Positions 8,685-19,136 are shown, counted from the stretch's first letter. The stretch: 64,000 bases of DNA from Streptomyces xylophagus (GCF_000716435.1 NZ_JNWO01000012.1:1-64000), one strand, 5' to 3'. A program made the numbers and translations. The notes: generated from the sequence alone by a model not told the origin.

Positions 8685-8758
8685 TGGAGCGGGCGACGGG
8701 AATCGAACCCGCGTAGCTAGTTTGGAAGACTAGTGCTCTACCATTGAGCTACGCCCGC
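8685..8758 (-). tRNA. tRNA-Gly (UCC anticodon)
   Basis: The minus strand folds as a cloverleaf. The acceptor is GCGGGCG/CGCCCGC, the D arm contains AGCTCAATGGTAGAGC, and the anticodon stem CTAGT/ACTAG has loop CTTCCAA, giving anticodon UCC. The T arm contains GGGTTCGATTCCC. The 3' CCA is encoded (8685-8687). It reads GGA codons, which are uncommon in this genome. Confidence 0.95.
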
Positions 8759-8912
8759 GCATGACGCGCCGCAGGTCAGAAGACCGCGGCACAGAGAGCA
8801 TCGTAGCGGGTCGGGCACCCTCGGCGCACACCCCCTTTCCCCGCACCCCCGGCGCTCGTGAAATGCGGCGGCCCCACTGCCTGCGGGCATGTACCCTACG
8901 TGTCGCACCAGA

Positions 8913-8989
8913 CGGGGTGTGGCGCAGCTTGGTAGCGCGTCCGCTTTGGGAGCGGAAGGCCGTGGGTTCAAATCCCGCCACCCCGACCA
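8913..8989 (+). tRNA. tRNA-Pro (UGG anticodon)
   Basis: Cloverleaf with acceptor CGGGGTG/CACCCCG, D arm GCGCAGCTTGGTAGCGC, anticodon stem TCCGC/GCGGA with loop TTTGGGA (anticodon UGG), and T arm GTGGGTTCAAATCCCGC. The CCA end is encoded (8987-8989). It diverges from tRNA-Gly. Confidence 0.95.
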
Positions 8990-8993
8990 CCTA

Positions 8994-9029
8994 CCGGACC
9001 TGTCGGACCTGTTGGACCTTCGGGACCGG
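8994..9029 (+). repeat. Four tandem 9-bp units after tRNA-Pro
   Basis: ccggacctg, tcggacctg, ttggacctt and cgggaccgg follow one another directly after the tRNA 3' end. A further ggaccgg occurs at about 9036. No gene covers this stretch. Confidence 0.6.
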
Positions 9030-9213
9030 CAGCAGGACCGGTACCACACGAGTACCTCGTGAGATCGCCTTTTGGGGCGTCCAGCCGCTGCGGCTACTAT
9101 GCAAGCTGCGCGCCCGTGTGTCTCTCACACTTTGAAGTCCTCCGGGCGACCAGAAACCGCCGGACCTGTCTGGGTCCGCAACCCAAGAAGTCAGCCCCCA
9201 AGGAGACCGAACC

Positions 9214-10578
9214 GTGAAGAGCGCCGTGGAGACCCTGAACCCGACCCGGGTTCGGCTCAGCATCGAGGTGCCCTTCGAGGAGCTCAAGGACAGCCTCGAC
9301 GCGGCGTACAAGAAGATCAACCAGCAGGTCACGGTGAAGGGCTTCCGGAAGGGCAAGATCCCGGCTCGCGTCATCGACCAGCGGTTCGGCCGCGGTGCGG
9401 TCCTGGAGGAGGCGGTCAACGACGCGCTTCCGAAGTTCTACACCGAGGCGGTCAACGAGGCGGAGCTCAACCCGCTCGGCCAGCCCGAGGTCGACATCAC
9501 GGAGCTGAAGGACGGCGAGACGCTGAACTTCACCGCCGAGGTCGACATCCGCCCGACCATCGAGATCCCGGACTACTCGGGCATCGAGGTCGAGGTCGAC
9601 GCCGTAGAGGTCAGCGAAGAGGACATCGACAAGTCGGTCGAGCAGCTTCGTGAGCGCTTCGCCGCGACCTCCCCGGTCGAGCGCGCCGCCGTCGACGGTG
9701 ACGTCGTCACCCTCGACCTGGAGGCCAAGGTCGACGGCGAGATCCTCGAGGACGGCGTCGCCGAGGGCGTCTCGTACACCATCGGTTCCGGCGAGCTGCT
9801 CGAAGGCATCGACGAGGCCGTGACGGGCCTGGAGGCCGGTGGCGAGGCCACCTTCGCCTCCGAGCTCAAGGGCGGCTCCGCGGCCGGCCAGGAGGCCCAG
9901 GTCACCGTCAAGGTCACCCAGGTCGCCGCCCGCGAACTGCCCGCGCTGGACGACGAGTTCGCTCAGCTCGCCTCCGAGTTCGACACCCTGGAGGAGCTGC
10001 GCGCCGACAGCCGCAAGCGCCTCGAGAACATGAAGCAGTACGACCAGGCCACGCAGGCCCAGGAGCGCGTCCTGGACAAGCTGCTCGAGCTCGTCGAGGT
10101 GCCCGTCCCCGAGAAGCTGCTCGAGGACGAGATCAACACCCGCAAGCACAACCTGGAGCACCACCAGCTCGGCCAGATGGGCCTCGACCTCGAGAAGTAC
10201 CTCGAGATCCAGGGCAAGACGGCCGAGGAGTTCGACGCCGAGACCAAGGAAGCCGCGGTCAAGGGCATCAAGACGCAGTTCGTCCTCGACGAGCTCGTCA
10301 ACAAGGAGAAGCTGAACGTCAACCAGGAGGAGCTCACCGAGCACCTCATGCGCCGCGCGGCCTCCTCCGGCATGTCCCCCGACCAGTTCGCCCAGGCCGT
10401 CGTAGAAGGCGGCCAGGTCCCCCTCCTGGTCGGCGAGGTCGCCCGCGGTAAGGCCCTGGCCGTCGTCGTAGAGGCCGCCACGGTCAAGGACACCAACGGC
10501 GAGATCGTTGACCTGGACGACGAGGACGAGACGGCGGAAACCGTCGAGGCCGCCGTCGAGGAGCCCACCGAGGCGTAA
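9214..10578 (+). CDS. tig: Trigger factor (ribosome-bound chaperone, peptidyl-prolyl isomerase)
   Basis: Binds near the ribosome exit tunnel (ribosomal protein L23) and shields nascent chains. It has 454 residues, normal for actinobacteria. The N-terminal ribosome-binding domain contains the signature [17 protein letters not shown] (about residues 44-60). An FKBP-type domain runs from about 155 to 240 (DGDVVTLDL ... [20 protein letters not shown]). The C-terminal helical arms follow, with an acidic end ([20 protein letters not shown]). GTG start with AAGGAG 10 bases upstream. It stands directly upstream of clpP1-clpP2-clpX, the usual bacterial order, but a strong terminator separates it from clpP1. 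Confidence 0.96.
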   Translation: MKSAVETLNPTRVRLSIEVPFEELKDSLDAAYKKINQQVTVKGFRKGKIPARVIDQRFGRGAVLEEAVNDALPKFYTEAVNEAELNPLGQPEVDITELKDGETLNFTAEVDIRPTIEIPDYSGIEVEVDAVEVSEEDIDKSVEQLRERFAATSPVERAAVDGDVVTLDLEAKVDGEILEDGVAEGVSYTIGSGELLEGIDEAVTGLEAGGEATFASELKGGSAAGQEAQVTVKVTQVAARELPALDDEFAQLASEFDTLEELRADSRKRLENMKQYDQATQAQERVLDKLLELVEVPVPEKLLEDEINTRKHNLEHHQLGQMGLDLEKYLEIQGKTAEEFDAETKEAAVKGIKTQFVLDELVNKEKLNVNQEELTEHLMRRAASSGMSPDQFAQAVVEGGQVPLLVGEVARGKALAVVVEAATVKDTNGEIVDLDDEDETAETVEAAVEEPTEA

Positions 10579-10591
10579 GCAGCAGGACGAG

Positions 10592-10629
10592 GGGCCCCGG
10601 GGATGCGACAAGCCCCGGGGCCCTTTTGT
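10592..10629 (+). terminator. Rho-independent terminator of tig
   Basis: gggccccgggg (10592-10602) pairs with ccccggggccc (10613-10623), followed by ttttgt. One of the few terminators here with a T run. Confidence 0.85.
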
Positions 10630-10653
10630 CTACGTTCGCTGGACGCGCCCTGA

Positions 10654-10696
10654 AGGGGCGCGGGGAACGGCGCGCTCAGCCCCCACTCACCCGCAG
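10654..10696 (+). repeat. Copy 1 of a dispersed GC-rich intergenic repeat
   Basis: Starts aggggcgcggggaac and continues through a cgcgc block to agcccccac and cccgcag. It matches the copies at 17563-17606 and near 57.4 kb. Here the middle differs (ggcgcgctc instead of tgcgcgacc). The upstream gcgccc forms a short hairpin with the repeat's ggggcgc. Confidence 0.65.
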
Positions 10697-10907
10697 CCCC
10701 GCCACAGACCGCACCCACCCCACCGCGAGGGATTCCGCTCAGGCCAGCGCAGCGCTGTGTGCTGACAGCGAACAGTTCCCTTTGCGGGATTCTCCGAAGG
10801 GACCCGCGCGTTAGGGTCCATGAATACGAGGGCAGGGGAGTCCCCGTTGCCCCCGGCAGTACACGTGAGACGGCCCGGCGCCGTCGTAAAGACGAGCAGG
10901 TGGATAC
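10697..10907 (+). promoter_or_regulatory. Upstream region of clpP1
   Basis: About 210 bases without a gene. A -10-like TAGGGT lies at 10812-10817; no good -35 is seen. The region holds gcgaacagttccctttgcggg (starts about 10768). That loosely resembles the words bound by the Clp regulator ClgR, but its spacing does not fit the motif as I remember it. The clpP1 ribosome site (AGGTGG) lies 5 bases before GTG 10908. Confidence 0.45.
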
Positions 10908-11522
10908 GTGACGAATCTGATGCCTACAGCCGCCGGCGAGCCCTCTTTCGGTGGCCTCGGCGACCAGGTCTACAACCGACTGCTCGGTGAGCGGATCATC
11001 TTCCTCGGCCAGGCGGTCGACGACGACATCGCGAACAAGATCACCGCACAGCTCCTCCTCCTTGCCGCCGACCCCGACAAGGACATCTACCTCTACATCA
11101 ACAGCCCCGGCGGCTCGATCACGGCCGGCATGGCGATCTACGACACCATGCAGTTCATCAAGAACGACGTGGTGACCATCGCCATGGGCCTCGCCGCCTC
11201 CATGGGCCAGTTCCTTCTCAGCGCGGGCACCCCGGGCAAGCGCTTCGCCCTCCCGAACGCCGAGATCCTGATCCACCAGCCCTCCGCCGGCCTGGCCGGT
11301 TCGGCCTCCGACATCAAGATCCACGCGGAGCGGCTGCTGCACACCAAGAAGCGCATGGCCGAGCTGACGTCCTTCCACACCGGCCAGACCATTGAGCAGA
11401 TCACTCGCGACTCCGACCGGGACCGTTGGTTCGACGCCGACGAGGCCAAGGAGTACGGCTTGATCGACGACGTGATTCCCACGGCCGCCGGTATGCCGGG
11501 CGGCGGCGGCACCGGGGCCTGA
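10908..11522 (+). CDS. clpP1: ATP-dependent Clp protease proteolytic subunit 1
   Basis: Serine peptidase subunit of the ClpP barrel that degrades proteins fed by ClpX or ClpC. It has 204 residues. The catalytic Ser lies in GLAASMGQF and the His in ILIHQPSAG; the third residue of the triad should lie in the following segment ([16 protein letters not shown]). [19 protein letters not shown] is the conserved substrate groove. The downstream clpP2 starts 50 bases later, so the two should be co-transcribed. In Streptomyces the clpP1-clpP2 pair is needed for normal development and both proteins join in one complex. Confidence 0.96.
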   Translation: MTNLMPTAAGEPSFGGLGDQVYNRLLGERIIFLGQAVDDDIANKITAQLLLLAADPDKDIYLYINSPGGSITAGMAIYDTMQFIKNDVVTIAMGLAASMGQFLLSAGTPGKRFALPNAEILIHQPSAGLAGSASDIKIHAERLLHTKKRMAELTSFHTGQTIEQITRDSDRDRWFDADEAKEYGLIDDVIPTAAGMPGGGGTGA

Positions 11523-11572
11523 GGCCCCAGCGCAGCCCCCAGCCGACCGCCACAGCCCCTAGGAGAGAGACA

Positions 11573-12253
11573 GTGAACGACTTCCCCGGCAACGGCCTGT
11601 ACGACCACGCACGAGCCGAATACACGGCCCCGGCCGCCGAGTCCCGGTACGTGATCCCGCGCTTCGTGGAGCGCACCTCGCAGGGCGTGCGCGAGTACGA
11701 CCCGTACGCGAAGCTCTTCGAGGAGCGCGTGATCTTCCTCGGAGTCCAGATCGACGACGCGTCGGCCAACGACGTCATGGCGCAGCTGCTGTGCCTGGAG
11801 TCGATGGACCCCGACCGCGACATCTCGATCTACATCAACAGCCCCGGCGGCTCCTTCACGGCGCTGACTGCGATCTACGACACGATGCAGTTCGTGAAGC
11901 CGGACGTCCAGACGGTCTGCATGGGCCAGGCGGCCTCCGCCGCCGCCGTCCTGCTGGCCGCCGGCACCCCCGGCAAGCGCATGGCACTTCCGAACGCCCG
12001 TGTGCTGATCCACCAGCCGTACAGCGAGACGGGCCGGGGCCAGGTCTCCGACCTCGAGATCGCGGCCAACGAGATCCTCCGCATGCGTGCCCAGCTGGAG
12101 GACATGCTGGCCAAGCACTCGACCACGCCTCTCGACAAGATCCGCGAGGACATCGAGCGCGACAAGATCCTCACGGCCGAGGACGCCCTGTCGTACGGCC
12201 TGATCGACCAGATCATCTCCACCCGGAAGATGAACAACGCCGACGTCCGCTGA
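11573..12253 (+). CDS. clpP2: ATP-dependent Clp protease proteolytic subunit 2
   Basis: Second ClpP subunit, 226 residues from GTG 11573, which follows a GGAGAG ribosome site. The catalytic Ser lies in GQAASAAAV and the His in [28 protein letters not shown] matches the groove of ClpP1. It has an N-terminal extension of about 25 residues before the YVIPRFVE start of the core, which may be removed by self-processing as in other ClpPs. A 14-bp hairpin at 12277-12318 separates it from clpX. Confidence 0.95.
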   Translation: MNDFPGNGLYDHARAEYTAPAAESRYVIPRFVERTSQGVREYDPYAKLFEERVIFLGVQIDDASANDVMAQLLCLESMDPDRDISIYINSPGGSFTALTAIYDTMQFVKPDVQTVCMGQAASAAAVLLAAGTPGKRMALPNARVLIHQPYSETGRGQVSDLEIAANEILRMRAQLEDMLAKHSTTPLDKIREDIERDKILTAEDALSYGLIDQIISTRKMNNADVR

Positions 12254-12276
12254 CCCGGACTCTGTATCGTCCAACA

Positions 12277-12318
12277 CCCCTTGGCACGGTCCACGTGGAA
12301 GTGAACCGTGCCAAGGGG
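12277..12318 (+). terminator. Strong hairpin between clpP2 and clpX
   Basis: ccccttggcacggt (12277-12290) pairs without mismatch with accgtgccaagggg (12305-12318), loop of 14 bases. It can end the clpP operon or act as a transcript-end stabiliser. It suggests that clpX has its own promoter in the 96 bases after it. Confidence 0.75.
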
Positions 12319-12414
12319 GGCCCGAACGGGGGGCCCGGCAAGGTACCGTCGGACATAAGGCAGCACCAGGAGCCGCTGGACCTAGGCGTCTCCCAGGCGA
12401 AGGGGAAGCACACC

Positions 12415-13704
12415 GTGGCACGCATCGGTGACGGCGGCGATCTGCTCAAGTGCTCGTTCTGCGGCAAGAGCCAGAAGCAGGTCAAGAAGCTCATCGCAGG
12501 GCCCGGTGTGTACATCTGCGACGAGTGCATCGACCTCTGCAACGAGATCATCGAGGAAGAACTCGCGGAGACGAGCGAGGTGCGCTGGGAGGAACTCCCC
12601 AAGCCCCGCGAGATCTACGAGTTCCTCGAGGGTTATGTGGTCGGGCAGGAGTCCGCCAAGAAGGCGCTCTCCGTCGCGGTGTACAACCACTACAAGCGCG
12701 TCCAGGCCGGTGAGAACGGCGGCGGCCAAAGTCGCGAGGACGCCATCGAGTTGGCGAAGTCCAACATCCTGCTGCTCGGCCCCACGGGCTCGGGCAAGAC
12801 CCTCCTCGCACAGACCCTGGCCCGCATGCTGAACGTCCCGTTCGCGATCGCCGACGCGACCGCGCTCACGGAGGCGGGCTACGTCGGCGAGGACGTCGAG
12901 AACATCCTGCTGAAGCTGATCCAGGCGGCGGACTACGACGTCAAGAAGGCCGAGACCGGGATCATCTACATCGACGAGATCGACAAGGTGGCCCGCAAGA
13001 GCGAGAACCCGTCGATCACGCGTGACGTGTCCGGCGAGGGCGTCCAGCAGGCCCTGTTGAAGATCCTGGAGGGCACGACGGCCTCGGTCCCGCCGCAGGG
13101 CGGACGGAAGCACCCCCACCAGGAGTTCATCCAGATCGACACGACGAACGTCCTGTTCATCGTGGGCGGCGCCTTCTCGGGCCTGGAGAAGCTCATCGAG
13201 TCCAGGGCCGGCGCGAAGGGCATCGGCTTCGGCGCGACGATCCGCTCGAAGCGGGAGCTGCAGGCCAAGGACCAGTTCGAGGACGTCATGCCCGAGGACC
13301 TGGTCAAGTTCGGCATGATCCCCGAGTTCATCGGCCGCCTGCCCGTCATCACCTCGGTCCACAACCTGGACCGCGAGGCCCTGCTCCAGATCCTCATCGA
13401 GCCGCGCAACGCGCTGGTCAAGCAGTACCAGCGCCTCTTCGAACTCGACGGCGTGGAGCTGGACTTCGAGCGCGAGGCCCTCGAAGCCATCGCCGACCAG
13501 GCCATCCTCCGCCAGACCGGCGCCCGCGGCCTGCGCGCCATCATGGAGGAAGTCCTCCAGGGCGTCATGTACGAGGTCCCGTCCCGCAAGGACGTGGCCC
13601 GCGTCGTCATCACGGCGGACGTGGTCCTCTCGAACGTCAACCCGACGCTGATCCCCCGGGACGCGCGCAACGGGCGAGGCCCGGGCGAGCAGAAGACGGC
13701 GTAA
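12415..13704 (+). CDS. clpX: ATP-dependent Clp protease ATP-binding subunit ClpX
   Basis: AAA+ unfoldase that selects tagged substrates (for example ssrA-tagged) for ClpP. GTG 12415 is chosen because GAAGGGG lies 8 bases upstream and the family start [16 protein letters not shown] follows. 429 residues. The N-terminal zinc-binding domain has CSFCGKSQ ... [10 protein letters not shown]. Walker A is GPTGSGKT, the pore loop GYVGEDVE, Walker [10 protein letters not shown]. The sensor region and the C-terminal small domain ([18 protein letters not shown]) are complete. Confidence 0.97.
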   Translation: MARIGDGGDLLKCSFCGKSQKQVKKLIAGPGVYICDECIDLCNEIIEEELAETSEVRWEELPKPREIYEFLEGYVVGQESAKKALSVAVYNHYKRVQAGENGGGQSREDAIELAKSNILLLGPTGSGKTLLAQTLARMLNVPFAIADATALTEAGYVGEDVENILLKLIQAADYDVKKAETGIIYIDEIDKVARKSENPSITRDVSGEGVQQALLKILEGTTASVPPQGGRKHPHQEFIQIDTTNVLFIVGGAFSGLEKLIESRAGAKGIGFGATIRSKRELQAKDQFEDVMPEDLVKFGMIPEFIGRLPVITSVHNLDREALLQILIEPRNALVKQYQRLFELDGVELDFEREALEAIADQAILRQTGARGLRAIMEEVLQGVMYEVPSRKDVARVVITADVVLSNVNPTLIPRDARNGRGPGEQKTA

Positions 13705-13720
13705 CGCCGTCGCACGAACG

Positions 13721-13758
13721 ACGAAGGGGCCCCGGTCAACCGACCGGGGCCCCTTCGT
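13721..13758. terminator. Bidirectional terminator between clpX and the opposing gene
   Basis: acgaaggggccccggtc (13721-13737) pairs perfectly with gaccggggccccttcgt (13742-13758) around a 4-base loop (aacc). The 17-bp stem separates two convergent genes. Confidence 0.9.
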
Positions 13759-13772
13759 GGTTGGGCCGTGTG

Positions 13773-14741
13773 TCAGGCCTTCACGCGGACGTCGTCGCGG
13801 AGCTTCGCGGCGAGGGACGCCGTGCTCTCGACGGTGCCGCCGTTGCCCGCGGCGAGTTCGGCGATCCCGAACGCGCTGACGACGGCGACGGTGCTGTGGT
13901 CGCCCCAGATGCACATCGGCATCTTGATGGTCTTCGCGGCACCGGCGCCGGTGCTCGACGTGTCGGTGTTCTCGATCTCGGCGACCTGGCACTTCATGAT
14001 CCCGTTGGAGAAGCCCGCGGGAGTGACCTTCTCCGGGCTGCCGATCATCTTGCCCTCGGTGGTCTTGTCCTTCTCGGACTCCGACTTCACCTTGGCGAAC
14101 ATGGCGTCCACGACGGCCTCGGGGTCGTCGATCGAGCCGTACACGCCGTCGAAGGAAAGGCTCTTCTGGGACAGGCCCGAGCCGTTCTCGTAACCGGCGC
14201 TGACCTCCACGGGGTTCTTCACGCCCCACTTCTCGAAGTCGGCCTTGTCGTCCTTGGTCAGCGAGTCCTCGGAGCCGGCGTCACCGGACTTCTTGTACGT
14301 CCCGTCGATGACCGTCGCCGGAGCCGTCAGCTTGTGCGCCCCGTCGTCGGCGACACCGTTGCTGCCGCCGCCACCGATCACGAAGTACGCCCCGACCGCG
14401 ACGGCGGCCACGACCGCCACCGCGCCGATGACGAGCCCCGTCTTCTTCTTGCCGCCACCGGGCGCCGGGGGCTGCGGAACGCCGTACGGGGGCTGGCCGT
14501 AGGGCGGCTGCTGACCGTACGGCGGCTGCGGCTGCTGGCCGTAGGGGTTCGGCTGTTGCGGAGGCTGCTGCGGGTAGCCGTAACCGGGCTGGGCGGGCGG
14601 AGCCTGCTGGGGGTAGCCGTAGCCGGGCTGAGGGGCGCCCTGCGGCGCCTGCTGCGGAGGCTGGCCGTAGGGACCCGGCTGACCGTACGGTCCGGGCTGC
14701 TGAGGCTGCCCGCCGTACGGGCCCGGCTGGTTGTAGCTCAT
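13773..14741 (-). CDS. Proline/glutamine/tyrosine-rich single-span membrane protein
   Basis: 322 residues, function unknown. Residues 1-95 are a disordered cytosolic region of repeated PYG, GYGYPQQ and QPP words. KKK then leads into one membrane helix ([23 protein letters not shown]), followed by an exported domain of about 195 residues with two Cys (IMKCQVAE and MPMCIWGD) that could form a disulfide. This layout occurs in many actinobacterial anchored proteins whose N-terminal region may bind partners at the membrane. Its end converges with clpX. The start is divergent from valS with 136 bases between. Confidence 0.75.
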   Translation of the reverse strand: MSYNQPGPYGGQPQQPGPYGQPGPYGQPPQQAPQGAPQPGYGYPQQAPPAQPGYGYPQQPPQQPNPYGQQPQPPYGQQPPYGQPPYGVPQPPAPGGGKKKTGLVIGAVAVVAAVAVGAYFVIGGGGSNGVADDGAHKLTAPATVIDGTYKKSGDAGSEDSLTKDDKADFEKWGVKNPVEVSAGYENGSGLSQKSLSFDGVYGSIDDPEAVVDAMFAKVKSESEKDKTTEGKMIGSPEKVTPAGFSNGIMKCQVAEIENTDTSSTGAGAAKTIKMPMCIWGDHSTVAVVSAFGIAELAAGNGGTVESTASLAAKLRDDVRVKA

Positions 14742-14864
14742 TCTGGGTTCCCCTCCAGATGCTTATGTGTTCCTGACATCCTGGCGGAGCCACAGGGAAC
14801 GCATGGCATCGGGGGGCGCACCGTTACAGAACAAAGGCGTTTCGGGACACCCCCGCGACACCCC

Positions 14865-14870
14865 TAAACT
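14865..14870 (+). promoter_or_regulatory. -10 box of a probable leaderless valS message
   Basis: TAAACT lies 7 bases before the valS GTG. No ribosome site is present between them. TANNNT at this distance is the usual arrangement of leaderless transcripts in Streptomyces. Confidence 0.55.
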
Positions 14871-14877
14871 GAACCCC

Positions 14878-17502
14878 GTGACCGAGAACGCTCAGCAGCA
14901 GCCACCAGCGCCCGACTCCGAACTGCCGACCCAGTACGCGCCGGCCGATGTAGAGGGGCCGCTGTACGAGCGCTGGGTGGAGCGGGGTTACTTCGAGGCG
15001 GACGCGAAGAGCGAGAAGCCGCCGTACACGATCGTCATCCCGCCGCCGAACGTCACGGGCTCGCTCCACCTGGGGCACGCCTTCGAGCACACGCTCATCG
15101 ACGCCCTCACGCGCCGCAAGCGCATGCAGGGCTACGAGACGCTGTGGCAGCCCGGCATGGACCACGCCGGTATCGCCACGCAGAACGTCGTCGAGCGCGA
15201 GCTGGGCAAGGAGGGCAAGTCCCGCCACGACCTGGGCCGCGAGGCCTTCGTCGAGCGGGTCTGGCAGTGGAAGGGCGAGTCCGGCGGGCAGATCTCCGGG
15301 CAGATGCGCCGCCTCGGCGACGGTGTCGCGTGGTCGCGCGAGCGCTTCACCATGGACGAGGGACTCTCCCAGTCCGTCCAGACCATCTTCAAGCGGCTCT
15401 ACGACGACGAGTTGATCTACCGCGCCGAGCGCATCATCAACTGGTGCCCCCGCTGCCTCACCGCGATCTCCGACATCGAGGTCGAGTACCAGGACGACGA
15501 CGGCGAGCTCGTCTCCATGAAGTACGGCGAGGGTGACGAGACCATCGTCGTCGCCACAACTCGCGCCGAGACCATGCTCGGTGACACGGCCGTCGCCGTT
15601 CACCCCGACGACGAGCGCTACAAGCACCTCGTCGGCAAGCTCATCAGGCTGCCGCTGACCGACCGTTCCATCCCGGTCGTCGCGGACGAGCACGTCGACC
15701 CCGAGTTCGGCACGGGTGCCGTCAAGGTCACCCCGGCCCACGACCCGAACGACTTCGAGATCGGCCAGCGGCACGACCTCCCGGCCATCACGGTCATGGA
15801 CGAGCACGCCGTCATCACCGTCCCCGGCCCCTTCCAGGGCCAGGACCGCCTCGAAGCCCGCTCGGCGATCGTCGCCGCGCTGCGCGCCGAGGGCCGGATC
15901 GTCGCCGAGAAGCGGCCCTACGTCCACTCCGTCGGCCACTGCTCGCGCTGCAAGACGACCATCGAGCCGCGGCTGTCCATGCAGTGGTGGGTCAAGGTCG
16001 GCCCGCTCGCGAAGGCGGCCGGCGACGCGGTCCGTGACGGCCGCGTCAAGATCCACCCCCAGGAGATGGAGAAGCGCTACTTCGACTGGGTCGACAACCT
16101 CCACGACTGGTGCATCTCACGGCAGTTGTGGTGGGGCCACCGCATCCCGGTCTGGTACGGCCCGAACGGCGAGGTCGTCTGCGTCGGCCCCGACGACGAG
16201 GCTCCGACGGGCGAGGGCTGGCACCAGGACACCGACGTCCTCGACACCTGGTTCTCCTCCGGCCTGTGGCCCTTCTCCACCCTCGGCTGGCCCGAACAGA
16301 CCGAGTCGCTCGCGAAGTTCTACCCGAACTCCGTCCTGGTCACCGGCTACGACATCCTCTTTTTCTGGGTCGCCCGGATGATGATGTTCGGCCTGTACGC
16401 GATGGACGGCACCCCGCCGTTCCACACCATCGCCCTGCACGGCATGGTCCGCGACCAGTTCGGCAAGAAGATGTCCAAGTCCTTCGGGAACGCGGTCAAT
16501 CCGCTCGACTGGATGGACAAGTACGGCTCCGACGCGCTGCGTTTCACCCTCGCGCGCGGCGCCAACCCGGGCGTCGACGTCCCGATCGGCGAGGACTGGG
16601 TCCAGGGCTCCCGCAACTTCGCCAACAAGCTCTGGAACGCGACCCGTTTCGCCCTCATGAACGGCGCGACGATCGAGGGCGACCTGCCCGACGCGTCGGA
16701 GATGTCGGCGACGGACCGCTGGATCCTGTCCCGCCTCAACTCCACCGTCGCCGAAGTCGACGCGCTCTACGAGGACTACCAGTTCGCGAAGCTCTCCGAC
16801 GCGCTGTTCCACTTCGCGTGGGACGAAGTCTTCGACTGGTACGTCGAGTTGTCCAAGACGACCTTCCTGGCGGGCGGCGAGCCGGCCGAGGTCTCCAAGC
16901 GCGTCCTCGGCGAAGTCCTGGACGTCACCCTGAAGTTGCTGCACCCGATCGTCCCGTTCGTCACGGAGACGCTCTGGACGACACTCACGGGCGGCGAGTC
17001 GATCGTCATCGCGGACTGGCCGAAGGACTCGGGCTTCCGGGACACCGCCGCCGAGAAGGAGATCGAGACCCTCCAGCAGGTCATCACCGAGGTCCGCCGT
17101 TTCCGCGCCGACCAGGGCCTCCAGCCCGGCCAGCGCGTCCCGGCCCGCCTCACCCTGACCGGCACGGCCCTCGCCCCTCACGAGGCCGCCATCCGCCAGC
17201 TCCTCCGCCTCCAGCCGGAGGGCGAAGCCTTCGCGGCGACGGCGACCCTCCCGGTCGGCGGCGCCACGGTCGCCCTCGACCTCTCCGGCACGATCGACAT
17301 CGCGGCGGAGCGGAAGCGCCTCGCGAAGGATCTGGCGGCGGCGGAGAAGGAGAAGGCCCAGGCAACAGCCAAGCTCGGCAACGAGGCGTTCCTGGCCAAG
17401 GCCCCGGACAACGTGGTCGACAAGATCCGCGGCCGCCTGACGAAGGCCGACGAGGACATTGCGCGAATCAAGACCCAGCTGGACGGCTTGCCGGAGGCGT
17501 AA
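14878..17502 (+). CDS. valS: Valyl-tRNA synthetase
   Basis: Class I synthetase that charges tRNA-Val. 874 residues from GTG 14878, the normal size. The HIGH motif reads LHLGHAFEH after PPPNVTGS, and the KMSKS motif is KKMSKSFGN. The editing domain lies between them ([17 protein letters not shown]). The zinc-like ligands WCPRC and CSRCKT are present. The C-terminal coiled coil (about residues 800-870) is rich in Lys/Glu/Ala. Starts further upstream would add residues without similarity. Followed by a hairpin terminator and by folC, an order widely kept in bacteria. Confidence 0.97.
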   Translation: MTENAQQQPPAPDSELPTQYAPADVEGPLYERWVERGYFEADAKSEKPPYTIVIPPPNVTGSLHLGHAFEHTLIDALTRRKRMQGYETLWQPGMDHAGIATQNVVERELGKEGKSRHDLGREAFVERVWQWKGESGGQISGQMRRLGDGVAWSRERFTMDEGLSQSVQTIFKRLYDDELIYRAERIINWCPRCLTAISDIEVEYQDDDGELVSMKYGEGDETIVVATTRAETMLGDTAVAVHPDDERYKHLVGKLIRLPLTDRSIPVVADEHVDPEFGTGAVKVTPAHDPNDFEIGQRHDLPAITVMDEHAVITVPGPFQGQDRLEARSAIVAALRAEGRIVAEKRPYVHSVGHCSRCKTTIEPRLSMQWWVKVGPLAKAAGDAVRDGRVKIHPQEMEKRYFDWVDNLHDWCISRQLWWGHRIPVWYGPNGEVVCVGPDDEAPTGEGWHQDTDVLDTWFSSGLWPFSTLGWPEQTESLAKFYPNSVLVTGYDILFFWVARMMMFGLYAMDGTPPFHTIALHGMVRDQFGKKMSKSFGNAVNPLDWMDKYGSDALRFTLARGANPGVDVPIGEDWVQGSRNFANKLWNATRFALMNGATIEGDLPDASEMSATDRWILSRLNSTVAEVDALYEDYQFAKLSDALFHFAWDEVFDWYVELSKTTFLAGGEPAEVSKRVLGEVLDVTLKLLHPIVPFVTETLWTTLTGGESIVIADWPKDSGFRDTAAEKEIETLQQVITEVRRFRADQGLQPGQRVPARLTLTGTALAPHEAAIRQLLRLQPEGEAFAATATLPVGGATVALDLSGTIDIAAERKRLAKDLAAAEKEKAQATAKLGNEAFLAKAPDNVVDKIRGRLTKADEDIARIKTQLDGLPEA

Positions 17503-17515
17503 GGGTCTGTACGTC

Positions 17516-17557
17516 AGCGAGGGCATCTGAAGCTTTGTAGCTCCGGGTGCCCTCGCT
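17516..17557 (+). terminator. Terminator of valS
   Basis: agcgagggca (17516-17525) pairs with tgccctcgct (17548-17557), followed by ttcct. The loop contains a small agct-ttgt-agct stem. Confidence 0.7.
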
Positions 17558-17562
17558 TTCCT

Positions 17563-17606
17563 AGGGGCGCGGGGAACTGCGCGACCAGCCCCCACCGGGC
17601 CCGCAG
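17563..17606 (+). repeat. Copy 2 of the dispersed GC-rich intergenic repeat
   Basis: aggggcgcggggaactgcgc, then gaccagcccccaccgggcccgcag. It lies directly after the valS terminator and ends 24 bases before the folC promoter. This is the fullest copy in the window. Confidence 0.7.
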
Positions 17607-17629
17607 ACGAAACACAACCCCAACCTCCG

Positions 17630-17635
17630 TAGACT
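17630..17635 (+). promoter_or_regulatory. -10 box of a probable leaderless folC message
   Basis: TAGACT, 7 bases before the folC GTG, with no ribosome site between. Confidence 0.5.
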
Positions 17636-17642
17636 GACCCAC

Positions 17643-19130
17643 GTGACTGACAGCGACCCGTTCGACGAGATCATCGAGGCCGAGACAGACCGCGACCCCG
17701 ACCTCGCGGTCATCGAGGCCGGCAGCCGAACCCTCCGCACCCAGGGCACCGGCGGGCCGCAGGCCGACGTCCCCGGGCGCCCTGAAGACCCCGCACTGGA
17801 CAAGGCCCTGCGCGAGGTCGAGGCAGACCTGGCCACCCGCTGGGGCGAAACGAAGCTCGAGCCGTCGGTCAGCCGTATCGCCGCCCTGATGGACGTCCTG
17901 GGAGACCCCCAGCGCTCGTACCCCTCGATCCACATCACCGGCACGAACGGCAAGACATCCACGGCCCGCATGATCGAGGCACTGCTCGGCGCCTTCGAAC
18001 TGCGCACCGGCCGCTACACCTCCCCCCACGTCCAGTCGATCACCGAGCGCATCAGCCTCGACGGCGCCCCGATCTCCGCCGAGCGGTTCATCGAGACGTA
18101 CAACGACATCAAGCCCTACGTCGAGATGGTCGACGCCCAGCAGGAGTTCCGGCTCTCCTTCTTCGAAGTCCTGACCGGCATGACGTACGCCGCCTTTGCG
18201 GACGCGCCCGTCGACGTGGCCGTAGTGGAAGTCGGGATGGGCGGCTCCTGGGACGCCACCAACGTCATCGACGCCGACGTCGCCGTAGTCACCCCCATCG
18301 ATCTCGACCACACCGACCGGCTCGGTGAGACGACCGGTGAGATCGCCACGGAGAAGGCCGGGATCATCAAGCAGGACGCGACCGTGATCCTGGCGCAGCA
18401 GCCGGTGGACGCGGCGCAGGTGCTGCTCAAGAAGGCTGTCGAAGTGGACGCGACCGTGGCCCGGGAAGGGCTGGAGTTCGGGGTCGTGTCGCGGCACGTC
18501 GCCGTCGGCGGGCAGCTCATCAATCTGCGCGGGCTCGGCGGGGAGTACGAGGAGATCTACCTTCCGCTGCACGGGCCCTACCAGGCGCACAACGCGGCCG
18601 TGGCGCTCGCCGCCGTGGAGGCGTTCTTCGGTGTCGGTGCCCAGCGGCCCGATCCGCTCGCGATCGACACGGTCCGCAAGGCGTTCGCGTCCGTGACCTC
18701 GCCGGGGCGGTTGGAGGTTGTGAGACGGTCTCCGACCGTTGTGCTGGACGCGGCGCACAACCCCGCGGGCGCCCGTGCAACCGCCGAAGCCGTCGCCGAG
18801 GCCTTCGACTTCAGTCGGCTGATCGGAGTCGTCGGGGCCAGCGGCGACAAGAACGTCCGCGGGCTGCTCGAAGCCTTCGAGCCGATGTTCGCCGAGGTCG
18901 TCGTCACGCAGAACTCCAGTCACCGCGCGATGGACGTGGACGAGCTGGCCGGGATCGCCGTCGAGGTGTTCGGCGACGAGCGCGTGCAGGTCGAGCCGCG
19001 GTTGCCGGACGCCCTGGAGGCCGCGATCACGCTGGCCGAGGAGGACGGCGAGTTCGCCGGCGGCGGGGTACTCGTCACCGGTTCCGTCATCACCGTCGGT
19101 GAGGCCCGACTGCTCCTGGGGAGGGGCTGA
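17643..19130 (+). CDS. folC: Folylpolyglutamate synthase / dihydrofolate synthase
   Basis: Adds Glu residues to folates and, in many bacteria, makes dihydrofolate from dihydropteroate. 495 residues. The Mur-ligase-type P loop is HITGTNGKTSTARMIE at about residue 100. SPHVQSITERI and the DHTDRLGET loop are typical of FolC. The C-terminal domain contains VLDAAHNPAGA. The first 55 or so residues are an acidic extension absent from most FolC proteins. If the message is leaderless, the extension is translated. A DUF4233 gene follows after 6 bases. Confidence 0.94.
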   Translation: MTDSDPFDEIIEAETDRDPDLAVIEAGSRTLRTQGTGGPQADVPGRPEDPALDKALREVEADLATRWGETKLEPSVSRIAALMDVLGDPQRSYPSIHITGTNGKTSTARMIEALLGAFELRTGRYTSPHVQSITERISLDGAPISAERFIETYNDIKPYVEMVDAQQEFRLSFFEVLTGMTYAAFADAPVDVAVVEVGMGGSWDATNVIDADVAVVTPIDLDHTDRLGETTGEIATEKAGIIKQDATVILAQQPVDAAQVLLKKAVEVDATVAREGLEFGVVSRHVAVGGQLINLRGLGGEYEEIYLPLHGPYQAHNAAVALAAVEAFFGVGAQRPDPLAIDTVRKAFASVTSPGRLEVVRRSPTVVLDAAHNPAGARATAEAVAEAFDFSRLIGVVGASGDKNVRGLLEAFEPMFAEVVVTQNSSHRAMDVDELAGIAVEVFGDERVQVEPRLPDALEAAITLAEEDGEFAGGGVLVTGSVITVGEARLLLGRG

Positions 19131-19136
19131 GTTTCC

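Noticed and set aside
8685..8989. tRNA pair as the attachment site of an integrated element
   Set aside because: No integrase, no duplicated tRNA 3' end and no phage genes nearby.
10768..10790. Possible ClgR box upstream of clpP1 (gttccctttgcgg)
   Set aside because: The spacing and the sixth base do not fit the ClgR motif as I remember it, and I cannot test it here.
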